Source: an uncultured Cellvibrionales bacterium
GTDB taxonomy: Bacteria > Pseudomonadota > Gammaproteobacteria > Pseudomonadales > Dasaniaceae
Assembly (NCBI GenBank): GCA_913019905.1
Contig: CAJVZD010000010.1
Coordinates: 84,798-148,797 of the forward strand
Direction: 5' to 3'
Length of the DNA: 64,000 nucleotides
Positions 24,950-35,741 of this stretch are shown here, piece after piece (position 1 is the first letter of the stretch; the number at the start of each line of letters is the position of its first letter). The notes beneath the pieces were generated by a model. That model was not told the DNA's origin. It ran no database searches and saw nothing but the letters and a program-made list of their open reading frames with translations. Both the position numbers and the translations under genes were made by a program.

Positions 24950-26458
24950 TTAGGACTCGCCCCTATTAACGACTTTGTCTAACGGAAATATGGGCCTTCG
25001 AACATGTTTAAAAGTCAGCTGCGAGTAGTTGGAGGTACACACACCGACACCGGCACACTCAACGACAGCTCGCGCAATAGGCATAAAACCGACTCGATAA
25101 TGAATGCGACTTTTAAGCATCAGATATTTCCGAACAGAGGGATCGATACCGAGCGCGCGAAAACAACCGGGGTCAAACGGCTCTATATGACGGGAAATTA
25201 CGACGATGTCGACGGTGCCAACGGATAAAATGCCACAGAGCCCCATATTCATTTCCAAACCGCGAGACATCGCCACCGTGGCAGGAAACCGTCCGTTTGA
25301 GAGTAATTTCACCTCACCGGTAATTGTGATCGGTTTGCTTTGAACCTGCAAAGCAGGCATCGGCAGCTTACCGCCAAGAGATACTGTAATCTCGTTTCCG
25401 ACTCCGGCAGCGACCATTTGATCCACAACTTCCGGGTCGTAAAATCCAAAAACAGCGACGTCATCAAGGCCCTGCCTGAATATTTCTCCTAAGACTTCTG
25501 TCGTATCCATCGTCCCGCCGGAGGCGGTATTGTCGTAGTGATCGAGTAGTAGAATCGGACCGTCATCAGAATCAGACGGCGAGCAAGCGAGTTGTCTAGC
25601 GCGGGCAACTGAATCTGCGAGAGTCTCAATTTCATAAACGAAAGATTGACGATGTTGCCAGGCTAGTTCCAGTAATTCGTCACACCAGCGCTGCCCTTGC
25701 AGGGGGTCATTGTCGGCGACGACAACCACTGAGAGGCCCGCATTGTTAATATCTGCATGAGGGAAACCGGTAAAAACACTCACCGCCAATGCGCCTTCAG
25801 ATTCCAGTTCCCTTGCCCGTTTTTGCAACTCAGCGTTAGGGAAATCATCGGTACCCTGCCGCATTACGTGGGGTAACATAGGTGCATTGCCCCAAACCAT
25901 GCTCGGGATTACAGTACCTGAAATAAATTTAAGAAGCGCACGACCGGCCCGCAGCCCAGTCTCATCCATATCCACGTGCGGATAAGTATGATATCCCGCC
26001 ACAATCGTCGAGTACTCAATGATTGCCGGGTATATATTGGCGTGCATATCAAGAGATACTGCTATCGGAACGTCGGGCGCTACCGCTCGTATGCGGCGTA
26101 ACAACTCGCCTTCACCATCCTCATAAGATCGCGTTACCATCGCGCCATGAAGATCAAGCATGATGGCGTCACAATCATCAATCTCCGCGACTATTCGCTC
26201 GGCGATATACTCGAAAGCCTCATCCTCTACTGGCCCCGAAGGCGCTGCACCCGCTGCAACGGGCACGGAGATATCGGCACCAGCTTCTAGAGCCGCCTGC
26301 AAAAAACCACCCATCGGGCTCGCTGTATTCGTAAATACTTGTATCGCTTCGGTACCCTGTAACGGTATATTACGACCATCCGAAAACCGCGCTAAATTAG
26401 TCGTAACAGGTGAGAAAGTGTTGGTCTCATGGCTCATTTGGGCGATAACAATACGCAT
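24950..26458 (-). CDS. M81 family metallopeptidase (MlrC-like)
   Basis: This 502-residue protein starts MRIVIAQMSHETNTFSP, the family signature. It carries IMLDLHGAM, AVSLDMHANIYP and GYHTYPHVDMDETG, whose histidines and acidic residues are likely zinc ligands. The second half has LLDHYDNTASGGTMDTT and the C-terminal VDIVVISRHIEPFDPG. MlrC of microcystin degraders cleaves linearised peptides, but the family is widespread in bacteria that never meet microcystin, usually with unknown small amide or peptide substrates. No mlrA, mlrB or mlrD is adjacent, so toxin degradation should not be inferred. It lies about 135 bp upstream of the synthetase on the same strand. Confidence 0.88.
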   Translation of the reverse strand: MRIVIAQMSHETNTFSPVTTNLARFSDGRNIPLQGTEAIQVFTNTASPMGGFLQAALEAGADISVPVAAGAAPSGPVEDEAFEYIAERIVAEIDDCDAIMLDLHGAMVTRSYEDGEGELLRRIRAVAPDVPIAVSLDMHANIYPAIIEYSTIVAGYHTYPHVDMDETGLRAGRALLKFISGTVIPSMVWGNAPMLPHVMRQGTDDFPNAELQKRARELESEGALAVSVFTGFPHADINNAGLSVVVVADNDPLQGQRWCDELLELAWQHRQSFVYEIETLADSVARARQLACSPSDSDDGPILLLDHYDNTASGGTMDTTEVLGEIFRQGLDDVAVFGFYDPEVVDQMVAAGVGNEITVSLGGKLPMPALQVQSKPITITGEVKLLSNGRFPATVAMSRGLEMNMGLCGILSVGTVDIVVISRHIEPFDPGCFRALGIDPSVRKYLMLKSRIHYRVGFMPIARAVVECAGVGVCTSNYSQLTFKHVRRPIFPLDKVVNRGES

Positions 26459-26738
26459 TCAAGATACCAGAATAAGAAAATTTGCGAAAAGTAAGTAACT
26501 TCAGATAAAGCGACGTTACAACAGAAAACCACCGGTTTTGTAACGACCAGTTTAGTCTATTACTATTGATTTTTCTGGGATGTTAAGAGTAATTAAAATC
26601 GACATTCATCAATAATTTTTAGCGACCGAACAATATTATCGATAATTCTCATAATAGCCGTGGGATAATGGTTGAAATACAGTCGATAAGTGATCAGGAT
26701 TAGTCTATTAACATTACATTCTTTTACGGAGAAGCCCA

Positions 26739-28196
26739 ATGAATATTGCACATAACAATAATATCGCGGACTTAGATGAACTCTCAGCTCGAATGCAGGC
26801 GATTTTAGCAAAACAAAAATCAGCACATATCGCGGACGGCGCCTGGAGCGCTGAAAAGCGAATTGATATGCTGGACCGGGCTATCGATGCGGTTTTTAAG
26901 TATAAAGACGATATTCCAAAAGTTCTTTCTGAGGATTTTGGCCACCGTTCACATGAAGCTTCATCCTTCACCGACGTTATGAGCTGTATAACCACGCTAA
27001 AAGACGCAAAAAAACAGGTCGCAAAGTGGATGAAGCCGCAAAAGCGAAAAGTCATGTTTCCCTTGGGACTGTTAGGTGCAAAAGGGCGAGTTGACTATGT
27101 TCCGAAAGGCACAGTTGGTGTCATCAGTCCCTGGAATTTTCCCGTAAACCTGACTTTCACACCGCTGGCTGGTATTTTTGCAGCGGGCAACCGAGTCATG
27201 ATTAAACCCTCCGAATTCACACCTGCTACCTCAGATTTGATGGCACAGATGATTTCAGAGTTTTATGATGAAGCGGAAGCCGCCGTTATTACAGGAGGGC
27301 CTGAAGTCGGGCAAGTCTTTACTGGTTTGGCATTTGACCATCTATTATTTACCGGCGCGACCGGTATTGCCAAACATGTCATGAGAGCCGCCGCGGAAAA
27401 CCTGGTGCCATTAACCCTGGAGCTGGGTGGTAAGTCACCGGTTGTTATTGAAGACGACGCGGATATAGAGATGGCAGCGGCAAGAATCATGACTGGCAAG
27501 ACACTCAATGCCGGTCAAATATGCCTCGCTCCGGATTATGTTTTGGTACCGGAAAACAAAATGAACGCTTTTGTCGAAAAGTCAAAGCAGTCAGTGACCA
27601 CCATGTTCCCCTCTCTGATGGACAACCCTGACTACACGTCAGTCATCAACGAACGTCACTATGACCGTCTTCAATCCTATATTGCCGACGCCAAAGAAAA
27701 GGGTGCAGAAGTGGTTGAAATCAATCCATCGAACGAGGATTTCTCTCAACAGGAAAACTTTAAGATCCCTCCCACATTGGTGTTAAACCCAACTGATGAT
27801 ATGAAAATTATGCAAGAGGAAATTTTTGGGCCCCTACTGCCGATCAAATCTTACAACAATGTAAACGAAGCCGTGGATTATATAAACGACCACGACCGTC
27901 CGTTAGGGCTTTACTATTTCGGCAATGACAAAGCGAAAACAAGCAACGTAGTCGACAGAACAACGTCGGGCGGTGTCACTGTCAATGACGTGGTTATGCA
28001 CGTGGCTCAAGAAGACATGCCATTCGGAGGAATTGGCCCAAGCGGTATGGGTTCGTATCATGGACACGATGGATTTTTGGAATTCAGTCATACCAAAACC
28101 GTTTTTACTCAATCAAAAAGTAAGCTGGTTGAAGTCGCCGCGCCTCCCTACGGAGATAAAATCCGGAAAATGCTGAAAATGCAAATTAAGAAATAG
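26739..28196 (+). CDS. calB: Coniferyl aldehyde dehydrogenase-type ALDH
   Basis: This 485-residue NAD(P)-dependent aldehyde dehydrogenase has VPKGTVGVISPWNFPVNL and FTGATGIAKHVM (cofactor binding). The general-base glutamate is in TLELGGKSPVV, and C262 in NAGQICLAPDY is the nucleophile. A hydrophobic, lysine-rich C-terminus (DKIRKMLKMQ) and MKPQKRKVMFPLG are typical of the coniferyl-aldehyde dehydrogenase group. That group also includes fatty aldehyde enzymes. It oxidises an aldehyde to the acid, which the synthetase 105 bp downstream could then activate to a CoA thioester. A GGAGAAG ribosome site precedes the ATG. The substrate is not certain. Confidence 0.88.
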   Translation: MNIAHNNNIADLDELSARMQAILAKQKSAHIADGAWSAEKRIDMLDRAIDAVFKYKDDIPKVLSEDFGHRSHEASSFTDVMSCITTLKDAKKQVAKWMKPQKRKVMFPLGLLGAKGRVDYVPKGTVGVISPWNFPVNLTFTPLAGIFAAGNRVMIKPSEFTPATSDLMAQMISEFYDEAEAAVITGGPEVGQVFTGLAFDHLLFTGATGIAKHVMRAAAENLVPLTLELGGKSPVVIEDDADIEMAAARIMTGKTLNAGQICLAPDYVLVPENKMNAFVEKSKQSVTTMFPSLMDNPDYTSVINERHYDRLQSYIADAKEKGAEVVEINPSNEDFSQQENFKIPPTLVLNPTDDMKIMQEEIFGPLLPIKSYNNVNEAVDYINDHDRPLGLYYFGNDKAKTSNVVDRTTSGGVTVNDVVMHVAQEDMPFGGIGPSGMGSYHGHDGFLEFSHTKTVFTQSKSKLVEVAAPPYGDKIRKMLKMQIKK

Positions 28197-28221
28197 CCGA
28201 ACGCTGACTTTTTTCAGCTGA

Positions 28222-28242
28222 TGCCAGCGGCTTGCTGCTGGC
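28222..28242 (+). terminator. Stem-loop after the aldehyde dehydrogenase gene
   Basis: TGCCAGC at 28222 pairs with GCTGGCA at 28236, and additional GC pairs are possible inside. It follows the stop codon by about 25 bp. There is no T run after it, so it may be a weak terminator or an RNA-stabilising element between two co-oriented genes. Confidence 0.4.
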
Positions 28243-28251
28243 ACATCTAAA

Positions 28252-28277
28252 GCCGCAATAACAAGCGGCAATAACAA
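28252..28277. repeat. 13-bp tandem duplication
   Basis: GCCGCAATAACAA and GCGGCAATAACAA lie back to back with one mismatch, just upstream of the ribosome site of the next synthetase gene. Confidence 0.65.
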
Positions 28278-28300
28278 CCATCGGAACAGGGAAAGCCTAG

Positions 28301-29986
28301 ATGCCTGAAACTTCGAACAGTGACAGTTTAAGCTATGCTTCCGGCTCAACTGAAAATGCACTGTGGACGGACTGTATCGGCCAAGCACTGGAAAACGCGG
28401 TCGAATTATACGGCGACAACGAAGCGCTGGTGAGCTGTCACCAAAATATCCGCTGGACCTACACTCAATTCAATGCAGAAGTCGACAAAGTCGCCGCCGG
28501 TCTGGTCGCATTGGGCTTGGGAAAAGGTGATCGTATAGGCATATGGTCACCAAACAACGCGGAGTGGATCGTCACGCAGTTTGCAACGGCTAAAGCGGGC
28601 TTGATTTTAGTGACGATCAACCCCGCTTACCGATTGTCTGAACTTGAATACGCGCTAAACAAAGTCGAATGCAAAGCCATTGTCTTGGCTCACCAATTCA
28701 AAACCTCCAATTATGTACAAATGATTGAAGGCTTGGCACCGGAAATTTCCGACTGTCAACCAGGCCAATTGCAATCAAAGAAAATCCCTCACCTCGAACT
28801 GGCTATTGTAATCGCTGATGAAGCGCCCCCGGGGTTTATGACTTTTGAGGATATAGCGAACAGTGCCAATCAACAGTCCATAGCACAACTGGAAACTAGA
28901 AAAGCACAATTATCCTGTGACGACCCTATCAATATTCAATTCACCTCCGGAACAACGGGATTTCCTAAAGGAGCAACACTGACTCATAAGAATATTCTTA
29001 ACAATGGCCGCAACGTGGCCGTATGCCAAGATCTTACAGATCAGGACCGCCTTTGTATTCCCGTACCCCTGTACCATTGCTTTGGTATGGTTATGGGCGT
29101 CCTCGGTTGTGTGAGCCATGGCGCGACGATGGTATTGCCTTCAGAAGCATTTGAACCCGCCACCGTATTACAGGCCGTTGCATCGGAAAAATGTACTTCT
29201 CTCTACGGAGTACCGACCATGTTTATCGCCGAATTGGGACTTCCAACCATCGCTGAGTTCGACTTGAGTACATTACGCACGGGCGTTATGGCCGGCTCTC
29301 CCTGTCCGACCGAAACAATGAAACAGGTATTAGACATTATGCATATGCGGGATGTGACAATCGCGTACGGTATGACCGAAACAAGTCCGGTAAGTATGCA
29401 AACTATTGCTACCGACAGTTTTGAAAAGCGGGTCAGCACCGTCGGTAAAGTTCACCCCCACGTTGAAGTAAAAATCCTCGACGATACGGGTAACATTGTT
29501 CCTTACGGGGTCCAGGGGGAATTTTGCACCCGTGGTTATAGCGTCATGTCCGGCTATTGGGGCGACGAACAAAAAACAAGCGAATCTATCGACAGTGACA
29601 AATGGATGCATACTGGCGACTTAGCCACAATGGATGACCAAGGTTATGTCTGCATCACAGGCAGACTTAAAGACATGATTATTCGCGGCGGAGAAAATGT
29701 CTATCCACGAGAAATTGAAGAGTTTTTGTATCGACATCCGAAAATTCAAGACGTGCAGGTATTCGGCGTTCCCGATGAAAAATACGGAGAAGAAATCTGT
29801 GCCTGGGTGGTATTAAAAAATAGCGAAAAATCCTCACTAGGGGAAATAAAAGATTTCTGTGCCGGTCAAATCGCCCATTATAAGGTGCCCAGATACGTGA
29901 AGTTTGTGGAGGAGTTCCCTATGACCGTCACCGGGAAGATACAAAAATTTGTGATGCGAGACAAAATGGTGAATGAAAACGCTTAA
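28301..29986 (+). CDS. AMP-binding acyl-CoA synthetase (FadD/ACSF2-like)
   Basis: This 561-residue adenylate-forming ligase has the P-loop [16 protein letters not shown] near residue 213, [14 protein letters not shown] (A5), the [16 protein letters not shown] region, [15 protein letters not shown] and the C-terminal lysine segment [11 protein letters not shown]. It would activate medium-chain or aromatic acids as CoA thioesters. It follows the aldehyde dehydrogenase by about 105 bp in the same direction, which suggests sequential oxidation and activation. AGGGAAAG precedes the ATG. It is longer at the N-terminus than the minus-strand synthetase at 23153 and is a separate lineage. Confidence 0.9.
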   Translation: MPETSNSDSLSYASGSTENALWTDCIGQALENAVELYGDNEALVSCHQNIRWTYTQFNAEVDKVAAGLVALGLGKGDRIGIWSPNNAEWIVTQFATAKAGLILVTINPAYRLSELEYALNKVECKAIVLAHQFKTSNYVQMIEGLAPEISDCQPGQLQSKKIPHLELAIVIADEAPPGFMTFEDIANSANQQSIAQLETRKAQLSCDDPINIQFTSGTTGFPKGATLTHKNILNNGRNVAVCQDLTDQDRLCIPVPLYHCFGMVMGVLGCVSHGATMVLPSEAFEPATVLQAVASEKCTSLYGVPTMFIAELGLPTIAEFDLSTLRTGVMAGSPCPTETMKQVLDIMHMRDVTIAYGMTETSPVSMQTIATDSFEKRVSTVGKVHPHVEVKILDDTGNIVPYGVQGEFCTRGYSVMSGYWGDEQKTSESIDSDKWMHTGDLATMDDQGYVCITGRLKDMIIRGGENVYPREIEEFLYRHPKIQDVQVFGVPDEKYGEEICAWVVLKNSEKSSLGEIKDFCAGQIAHYKVPRYVKFVEEFPMTVTGKIQKFVMRDKMVNENA

Positions 29987-30323
29987 CCGGCGTGCGAGTA
30001 ATGGATATTTTATGAAGTAACACAATAGCCGGATTTTCGAGTATTGTCAGCCTGGTCCCGAGCATTTGAGACTTCCAGATTCATGCCCTTAGCAGGAGGC
30101 CACCATCATCAGTTCTTTGCTCGTCTGAAAATTCGCGTATTTCTAAGGCTAAATCACTATCTACCACAGATTGATAGCAGGAAGGAGCGTTAGAGGAAAA
30201 AGGTAGAAAAACTAGCCGAATCGTCTTTCCTGCCTATGACCAGTCTTCGCTAGGAATTTTATCTCTACTCCCATCTGATAGGCTATAATGAAGTGCTGAA
30301 CTTTCCAATTCACAATAACCGGA
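29987..30323. other. Intergenic region before the hybrid kinase
   Basis: No gene or repeat is evident in this 337-bp gap. It probably carries the promoter of the hybrid kinase and Hsp70-like genes. Confidence 0.4.
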
Positions 30324-33086
30324 TTGAATGTGTTTTATAGAAATAAATTACGCGATAATTCCTACTCTTTTCCAAAGCTTCGATTTTTTTCGGTAACTTT
30401 TCTGTTCCCTTTCATTTTTCTCCAAGGTATCACGACCTCGGTATATGGGCAGGAAGTCACACCCGAAGCGATTAAGTCCGCTTTGACGTTTGAGTTTATC
30501 AGATACATCAAGTGGCCAAATGATTCCGCTATACCTCAATTTCAATTGGCTTTCATCGGCAAGGACGAGAAATTACTCGGTGAGTTAAAAAAAGGGGCGA
30601 AAGCCCTGAAAATCCGCGGCCGCAATGTCAAGATATCTTCTTTATCTGCCGGAAAAATTGACGGGGATCGTTTTCAGATAGTCTTCGTCAGCACTGATGC
30701 AAACCGCAACATGCCTGAACTGGCAAAAAAATTACGGCGTACAGAAACACTTATCATCAGCGATAACAATCAATTCAAACAGGACTTCATGCTCAACATT
30801 ATACCCAATGACAATACACTGTCTTTTGAAGTAAATCGTAGCAATGTTGTCTATGAACTATTAGAAATGGATAAGGATATATTGTTTCTGGGTGGTAGCG
30901 AACTCGACATAGCGGAACTGTTTCGCGTTAATGAAGATAGCCTTAACGCCGTAAAAGACAGTCTCGCAATTCAACAATCTTTGCTTGAAGAGAAAAATCG
31001 CGAATTGCGCGCTCAATCCCAAAAATTTGAACGACAGCAAAAGCAATTAGCTGAGAACAGTCGTGAACTGTTAAAGAAAACTCAGCTCATAGAAAATAAA
31101 GAACAGGAGTTAACGGTTTTATCAAAACAATTTGGAGTCACCGCTAATCTGCTAATGGAGAGCACTTCCGAACTAGACAGTAACCAAGCGCGGTTGGAAG
31201 ACAGTCTTAAAACCCTGGAGGGGCAAGAGGAGTTTGTCGCTGCCATGGAAAAAAATATAGACGAGAAGAAAAGTATTTTAGATACGCTGGAAAGAGATCT
31301 AGCCCAACAACGGGGTAAGAATATCGAGCAAAGCGCAACCATTTCTTCTCAGCGAGACTGGCTCGTTATTCTGGGGATTGGATTAGGCGCTTTTTCACTT
31401 TTAACATTGGCTATTGTCCTGATTAATCAGGCACGAAAAAAGGCCAATTTACAGCTAGTAAGTGCCACTGAAGCACTGTCGATTGCCAAAGAGGAAGCGG
31501 AAGATGCGAACCGAGCTAAAAGTCTTTTTCTTGCAAAAATGAGCCACGAGATACGTACTCCAATGAGCGGTGTTCTCGGCATGTCTGAACTATTAGGTGA
31601 CATGGACTTAAACTACCAACAACGCCGTTACAATGATGTCATCCTCGCCTCTGGCCAAACATTACTCACGGTACTCAATGATATCCTCGACTATTCCAAA
31701 ATAGAAGCGGGGAAAATGGACATTGAAAGCATTCCGATTAATATACAAAAGCTGGTATGGGAAGTACTGAAAATATTTCGAATAGATAACGATAAACAGC
31801 ATATTCTCTTAATGTCTGATATCGCGCCAACACTTCCGACCTTTGTGATTGGAGATCCGACCCGCTTACGCCAGATATTGATAAATTTGGTGAGCAATGC
31901 CTTGAAATTTACCGATAAAGGAGAAGTCTCTGTTATCGTAGAACCCCTGGCCAACGAGCAAGACATGGTGATGTTTTCTGTTCGGGATACGGGTACAGGA
32001 TTGACCAGCGAACAACAGGGGAGATTATTTACCGCCTTTACACAAGCTGATTCATCAACAACTAGAAAATATGGAGGAACCGGTTTAGGCCTAACAATTT
32101 GCCAACAGCTCGCACATTTAATGGGTGGCAGTATCGGCGTTAACAGTGAACTGAACATCGGCTCCACGTTCTGGGTAAAAATAAGACTGCCAGTTGATTC
32201 ATCAGCTATACCCAACAGGGAGAGTGAAAATGAAGGTTTCATTGGGAAGAAGCTACTCATTGTCGATGACAATACCAGCTATGGCGAGCTTCTGAAAAAA
32301 TACGCCGAGAGGCATGGAATATTCGCTGAATATGTTGAGACTACGGAGCAGGCATTTCAAGCCCTAAGCTTAGCTTATCAGCAACAAAAACCCTTCGATT
32401 TAGTCGTGTCTGACCTCAATATCCTCCCTAATGACGGCCTCTCATTCGCCAAAGATTTAGCGGCAACGGATCAATTCGCGGATATTCCCCTGGTAATATT
32501 AACCGCCTCGAGCATTCCACCGAAACAGGAAGATTTCGGCCGTACTAATATTGTACTCGCCAGTGATAAACCCCTCGTTGAATACGAATTTTTGGAAATC
32601 ATAGGTCGCGGGCTCGGTGACAAACCGCAGAAATTAGCGGCCGGCCAGACTGAAAAACCGGATGACAAAACGAAGGAAACAGTTTCCCCCTTAAGTATTC
32701 TTGTGGCCGAAGACAATCCCGTTGTGCGTCAAGTTATGAAGGGTATATTGGCTAAATGCAATCAAACGCCAATATTCTCGATCAATGGTCTGGAGGCGGT
32801 AGAGGAAGTGAAGTCCGCCAATAAGCCCTTTGATCTGATATTTATGGATTGCGAAATGCCTGAAATGGACGGTTTAACAGCAAGCAGTGAAATTCGTCAG
32901 TGGGAGTCGGATAACAGTAAACCACGCACACCAATCATCGCTCTAACGGCACATGTTTTAGAAGAACAAATTCAACGCTGTAAAGATAGCGGCATGGACG
33001 AGTTTATGGTGAAACCCGTGGATATCGCGTCGGTATTAAATGTGATTTCTGAAATGTCCCGCAAGAAATCTACCTCGACCATATAA
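30324..33086 (+). CDS. Hybrid histidine kinase with N-terminal YfiR (DUF4154) domain and two receiver domains
   Basis: The 920-residue product has a signal-like hydrophobic N-terminus ending near SVYGQEV. A YfiR/DUF4154 domain follows ([27 protein letters not shown]-type end). A long Glu/Gln-rich coiled coil runs from about residue 210 to 340, then one membrane helix near 345-368. The kinase has phospho-acceptor H408 in MSHEIRTPM and an ATPase domain with [12 protein letters not shown]. Two receivers follow with D697 (VVSDLN) and D842 ([11 protein letters not shown]). YfiR normally is a free periplasmic regulator of a diguanylate cyclase; here it is fused as a sensor. No ATG fits; the start is TTG at 30324 or GTG at 30330. 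An Hsp70-like gene follows within 90 bp. Confidence 0.87.
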   Translation: MNVFYRNKLRDNSYSFPKLRFFSVTFLFPFIFLQGITTSVYGQEVTPEAIKSALTFEFIRYIKWPNDSAIPQFQLAFIGKDEKLLGELKKGAKALKIRGRNVKISSLSAGKIDGDRFQIVFVSTDANRNMPELAKKLRRTETLIISDNNQFKQDFMLNIIPNDNTLSFEVNRSNVVYELLEMDKDILFLGGSELDIAELFRVNEDSLNAVKDSLAIQQSLLEEKNRELRAQSQKFERQQKQLAENSRELLKKTQLIENKEQELTVLSKQFGVTANLLMESTSELDSNQARLEDSLKTLEGQEEFVAAMEKNIDEKKSILDTLERDLAQQRGKNIEQSATISSQRDWLVILGIGLGAFSLLTLAIVLINQARKKANLQLVSATEALSIAKEEAEDANRAKSLFLAKMSHEIRTPMSGVLGMSELLGDMDLNYQQRRYNDVILASGQTLLTVLNDILDYSKIEAGKMDIESIPINIQKLVWEVLKIFRIDNDKQHILLMSDIAPTLPTFVIGDPTRLRQILINLVSNALKFTDKGEVSVIVEPLANEQDMVMFSVRDTGTGLTSEQQGRLFTAFTQADSSTTRKYGGTGLGLTICQQLAHLMGGSIGVNSELNIGSTFWVKIRLPVDSSAIPNRESENEGFIGKKLLIVDDNTSYGELLKKYAERHGIFAEYVETTEQAFQALSLAYQQQKPFDLVVSDLNILPNDGLSFAKDLAATDQFADIPLVILTASSIPPKQEDFGRTNIVLASDKPLVEYEFLEIIGRGLGDKPQKLAAGQTEKPDDKTKETVSPLSILVAEDNPVVRQVMKGILAKCNQTPIFSINGLEAVEEVKSANKPFDLIFMDCEMPEMDGLTASSEIRQWESDNSKPRTPIIALTAHVLEEQIQRCKDSGMDEFMVKPVDIASVLNVISEMSRKKSTSTI

Positions 33087-33173
33087 CGAGGCTTTCAGAC
33101 CTAAGAAGGTCACGGTAACGCCAAACAATTTCAAGTTCATCTAAAGTAACTTTCAAGAAGTACGGATTATTCT

Positions 33174-34604
33174 ATGCGCAGCGCTGATATTGGAATTGGT
33201 ATCGATTTCGGGACATCAAATTCGGCCGCAGCCTGGTTTGATGGCAAGAACGTACGCATGATCCCATTAGAACAATACAGCGAAGTGATGCCAACGGCCC
33301 TGCACCTGGACCGCGAATACCAATCAACCACGGGATCTGATGCAATAAAGAGGTATGTCGAGGAAAACAGGGGGCGCCGCGTCGAAATGGTTGCCGAAAT
33401 CATTGGTCAGGCCTCACAATCAGTGCAAGACCCGGACGCCGATCGCGGCAATATTTACGGATCCCTGGTTGATCGAAGCCTACCGGGACGCTTAATTTTG
33501 GGGGTAAAAAGACTACTCGGAAACAAACAGCAAGACACCCTGGAAATATTCGGGCGGAACTTTCGGTTGGTGGCGCTAATAACGCCCATCTTGATAAGGC
33601 TTCAAAATACGATTAATCACACCATACCGGTGCCGTTAAGGAGAATACATATTGGACGACCGGTCGAATTTGAAGGCACTAATTCTCTTGCCATTGAACG
33701 CTTAAAAGAATCCAGTGATTATGCGGGTTACTCCCACATCTCCTTTTTTCCAGAGCCATTAGCTGCAACGCTTAGCTTCTTACATGGCCAAACAACAATG
33801 GCTAACGGTATTACCCTGGCGGTCGATTTCGGCGGAGGCACCCTGGATTTTTGCTTGGTAGAATGTACTTCTTCCAATGGAACAAAAGGACGCCGGAACC
33901 GGGAAAACCTTCAGTTTAAAGTACTGGGTACCAGTGGTTTAGCGATGGGGGGAGATCACATAGACCAACTGATTTTCGAAAATTTAATCTTCCCGGAATT
34001 AGGTAAAGGTGAGAGATGGTCACGGACGGTCGATGGCACGATAGTAGACACGCCATTTCCCTTTCAGGATTATGAGCAAGGTCTCTTAAACTGGGCCATC
34101 ACCTACAAACTCAATCAAAATCAGTTTACCGCCAGAATCGCTGAGTGTATTCACTCCAGTTCAGACTCATCGACAGTCAAGTTTGAGCGCTTACGCGATA
34201 CAATCCAACATAATTACAGTTTCAATATATTTTCAGCAATAAAAGAGGCAAAAGCACAACTGTCTGACATTGAGGAAACTGTCCTTAGCATCCCCGAGCT
34301 AGATATGAACGTCCCTTTTCGAAGGGATCAGTTCAATGCGATTATTGCCGATCTATTGAGGCTTATTGAAGACAAAATATGTCAGCTATTCAGTGAGACA
34401 CAATTAGATTTCCATCACGTTAGTCGTGTAGTCAGAACGGGGGGGTCGTCAAACATTAGCGCTGTTGTTGAATTGTTGGAACGCTATTTCCCTGAAAAAG
34501 TGGTTCAACACGATCCGTTTAATAGCGTGGCATCCGGGTTAGCGATCGCGAATTATTTTGATCATCAAATAGATTATGCAGACGATGAAGCAACTCTGAC
34601 TTAG
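33174..34604 (+). CDS. Hsp70-like ATPase (YegD type, no substrate-binding domain)
   Basis: This 476-residue protein has the actin/Hsp70 ATPase motifs: phosphate-1 GIGIDFGTSNSAAAW at the N-terminus, HIGRPVEF, FFPEPLAATLSF (connect) and the phosphate-2 AVDFGGGTLDFCLV near residue 218. The adenosine motif is RTGGSSNISAVVELL near the end. It stops where the beta-sandwich substrate-binding domain would start, which resembles YegD and other truncated Hsp70 homologues. These are not classical chaperones and may act as regulated ATPases. The gene is 87 bp after the YfiR-type hybrid kinase and is probably co-transcribed. A shared signalling role is inference. Confidence 0.85.
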   Translation: MRSADIGIGIDFGTSNSAAAWFDGKNVRMIPLEQYSEVMPTALHLDREYQSTTGSDAIKRYVEENRGRRVEMVAEIIGQASQSVQDPDADRGNIYGSLVDRSLPGRLILGVKRLLGNKQQDTLEIFGRNFRLVALITPILIRLQNTINHTIPVPLRRIHIGRPVEFEGTNSLAIERLKESSDYAGYSHISFFPEPLAATLSFLHGQTTMANGITLAVDFGGGTLDFCLVECTSSNGTKGRRNRENLQFKVLGTSGLAMGGDHIDQLIFENLIFPELGKGERWSRTVDGTIVDTPFPFQDYEQGLLNWAITYKLNQNQFTARIAECIHSSSDSSTVKFERLRDTIQHNYSFNIFSAIKEAKAQLSDIEETVLSIPELDMNVPFRRDQFNAIIADLLRLIEDKICQLFSETQLDFHHVSRVVRTGGSSNISAVVELLERYFPEKVVQHDPFNSVASGLAIANYFDHQIDYADDEATLT

Positions 34605-35168
34605 AGAAAATGCCCCGCAACCCAGGCGCAAAAAATCAAAACTCAAAACTCAAAAATGGGTCCAGAAAAAATGGACTTCCCGTACCGATGGCGTTTCTCG
34701 ACACAGGCTCAAGGGATTTTCTCGGCCACGAACGGAATAAACACAACAAGTAGCTAATCATGAGCTGACGTAAACCTCTACGCAGTAGAAGTATCCATTC
34801 TCACATCCGTTTCGGACCATTCTCTCCCAAAGGACATCTTTTATCCAAATGGCTCGACAAATTCTCAAATGTGAACTTTGTCACTGCCGAATACTGAACT
34901 AAGTTATGCGGTTTGCCTGCCATAGGGTGAAGGCTATCGTCCCGGCTATCGTCCCGGCTATCGTCCCGGCTATCGTCCCGGCTATCGTCGGTAATATAGC
35001 CGCGTTTTCGATAAAGTCATCGTACTCTGAGTGAACGTTTTGCGAGCATACGTCGTAGAGATCAGTCCTTGATCAGGACCAAAAGTAGATTCACTCCCAG
35101 AATTCGAGTCCCGAAAGGATAGTTCTGCTTCATAATTTGAGTTTTTAAAGTCAACTCTCAAGTAACAA
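34605..35168. other. Intergenic region with 12-bp repeats between convergent genes
   Basis: This 564-bp stretch separates the convergent Hsp70-like and HTH-REC genes. It contains a short AAAACTC repeat near 34640 and the 12-bp array at 34932. I see no protein gene or clear terminator hairpin. Confidence 0.5.
34932..34991. repeat. 12-bp tandem repeat (GGCTATCGTCCC), five units
   Basis: Four perfect units at 34932, 34944, 34956 and 34968 are followed by a fifth at 34980 that differs in its last three bases. The 12-bp period would keep a reading frame, but no gene covers it. Confidence 0.9.
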
Positions 35169-35741
35169 TTAAGCGATACCCAGCGCCATAAATAACCTAT
35201 TTTTGTCCAAAGGTTTTGACAAACAAATTTCAGCACCGGCCAACAATATCCGATCAACATTGTTTTGGCTTCCGTAACCCGTCATTGCGACCAACCGAAT
35301 GTGTCTGGTTGTAATGTCGCCTTTCAGACGACTACAGGTTTCGAACCCATCCATACCCGGCATCATAATATCCAGTAGAATCAGGTCTGGCTGAAAGCCC
35401 ACTACTTTTTGGCCTGCGTCAAAACCATCAACCGCCACCTCCACCGTTTCAATACCGGGTTGCTCGGCGAGTAGCTCCGCTAAATATCCACGCAATTGCC
35501 TGTCGTCGTCGACAATCAGAACTCTGAGATCGCGATTCTGGCGAGTTTTTATCGCAATATCGCGCGTTCTGGCGAAAGCGTAAATGTCCCGCATCAGAAA
35601 ACGCCTATGCCCACCTGCTGTCACTTGTGCAGGTAAAAGACCTTTGGACGCCCATAGCCTAATGGAGGCGGTTGATACCATTAATAGCTCTGCTGCCTCT
35701 ACTGGCGTGAGATAGAGACGTTCCCTGGGCAATTTGGCCAT
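35169..35741 (-). CDS. HTH (MerR/excisionase-like) - receiver domain protein
   Basis: This 190-residue protein has an N-terminal winged helix: LTPVEAAELLMVSTASIRLWASKG, given here in part (LTPVEAAELL, STASIRLWA), with the wing GGHRRFLMRDIY. After a short linker (residues 62-72) comes a CheY-like receiver: LRVLIVDDDRQLRGYL, phospho-acceptor in LILLDIMMPGMDGFE, then the MTGYG threonine region and SKPLD lysine. The order is unusual, because most response regulators have the receiver first. It probably binds DNA in response to phosphorylation by an unlinked or nearby kinase; the hybrid kinase at 30 kb is the closest. The frame starts MAKLPRERLYLTP. Confidence 0.87.
   Translation of the reverse strand: MAKLPRERLYLTPVEAAELLMVSTASIRLWASKGLLPAQVTAGGHRRFLMRDIYAFARTRDIAIKTRQNRDLRVLIVDDDRQLRGYLAELLAEQPGIETVEVAVDGFDAGQKVVGFQPDLILLDIMMPGMDGFETCSRLKGDITTRHIRLVAMTGYGSQNNVDRILLAGAEICLSKPLDKNRLFMALGIA

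Noticed and set aside
24950..26458. Microcystin degradation gene
   Set aside because: The M81 family is common in bacteria without mlrA/B/D, and none of those genes is adjacent.
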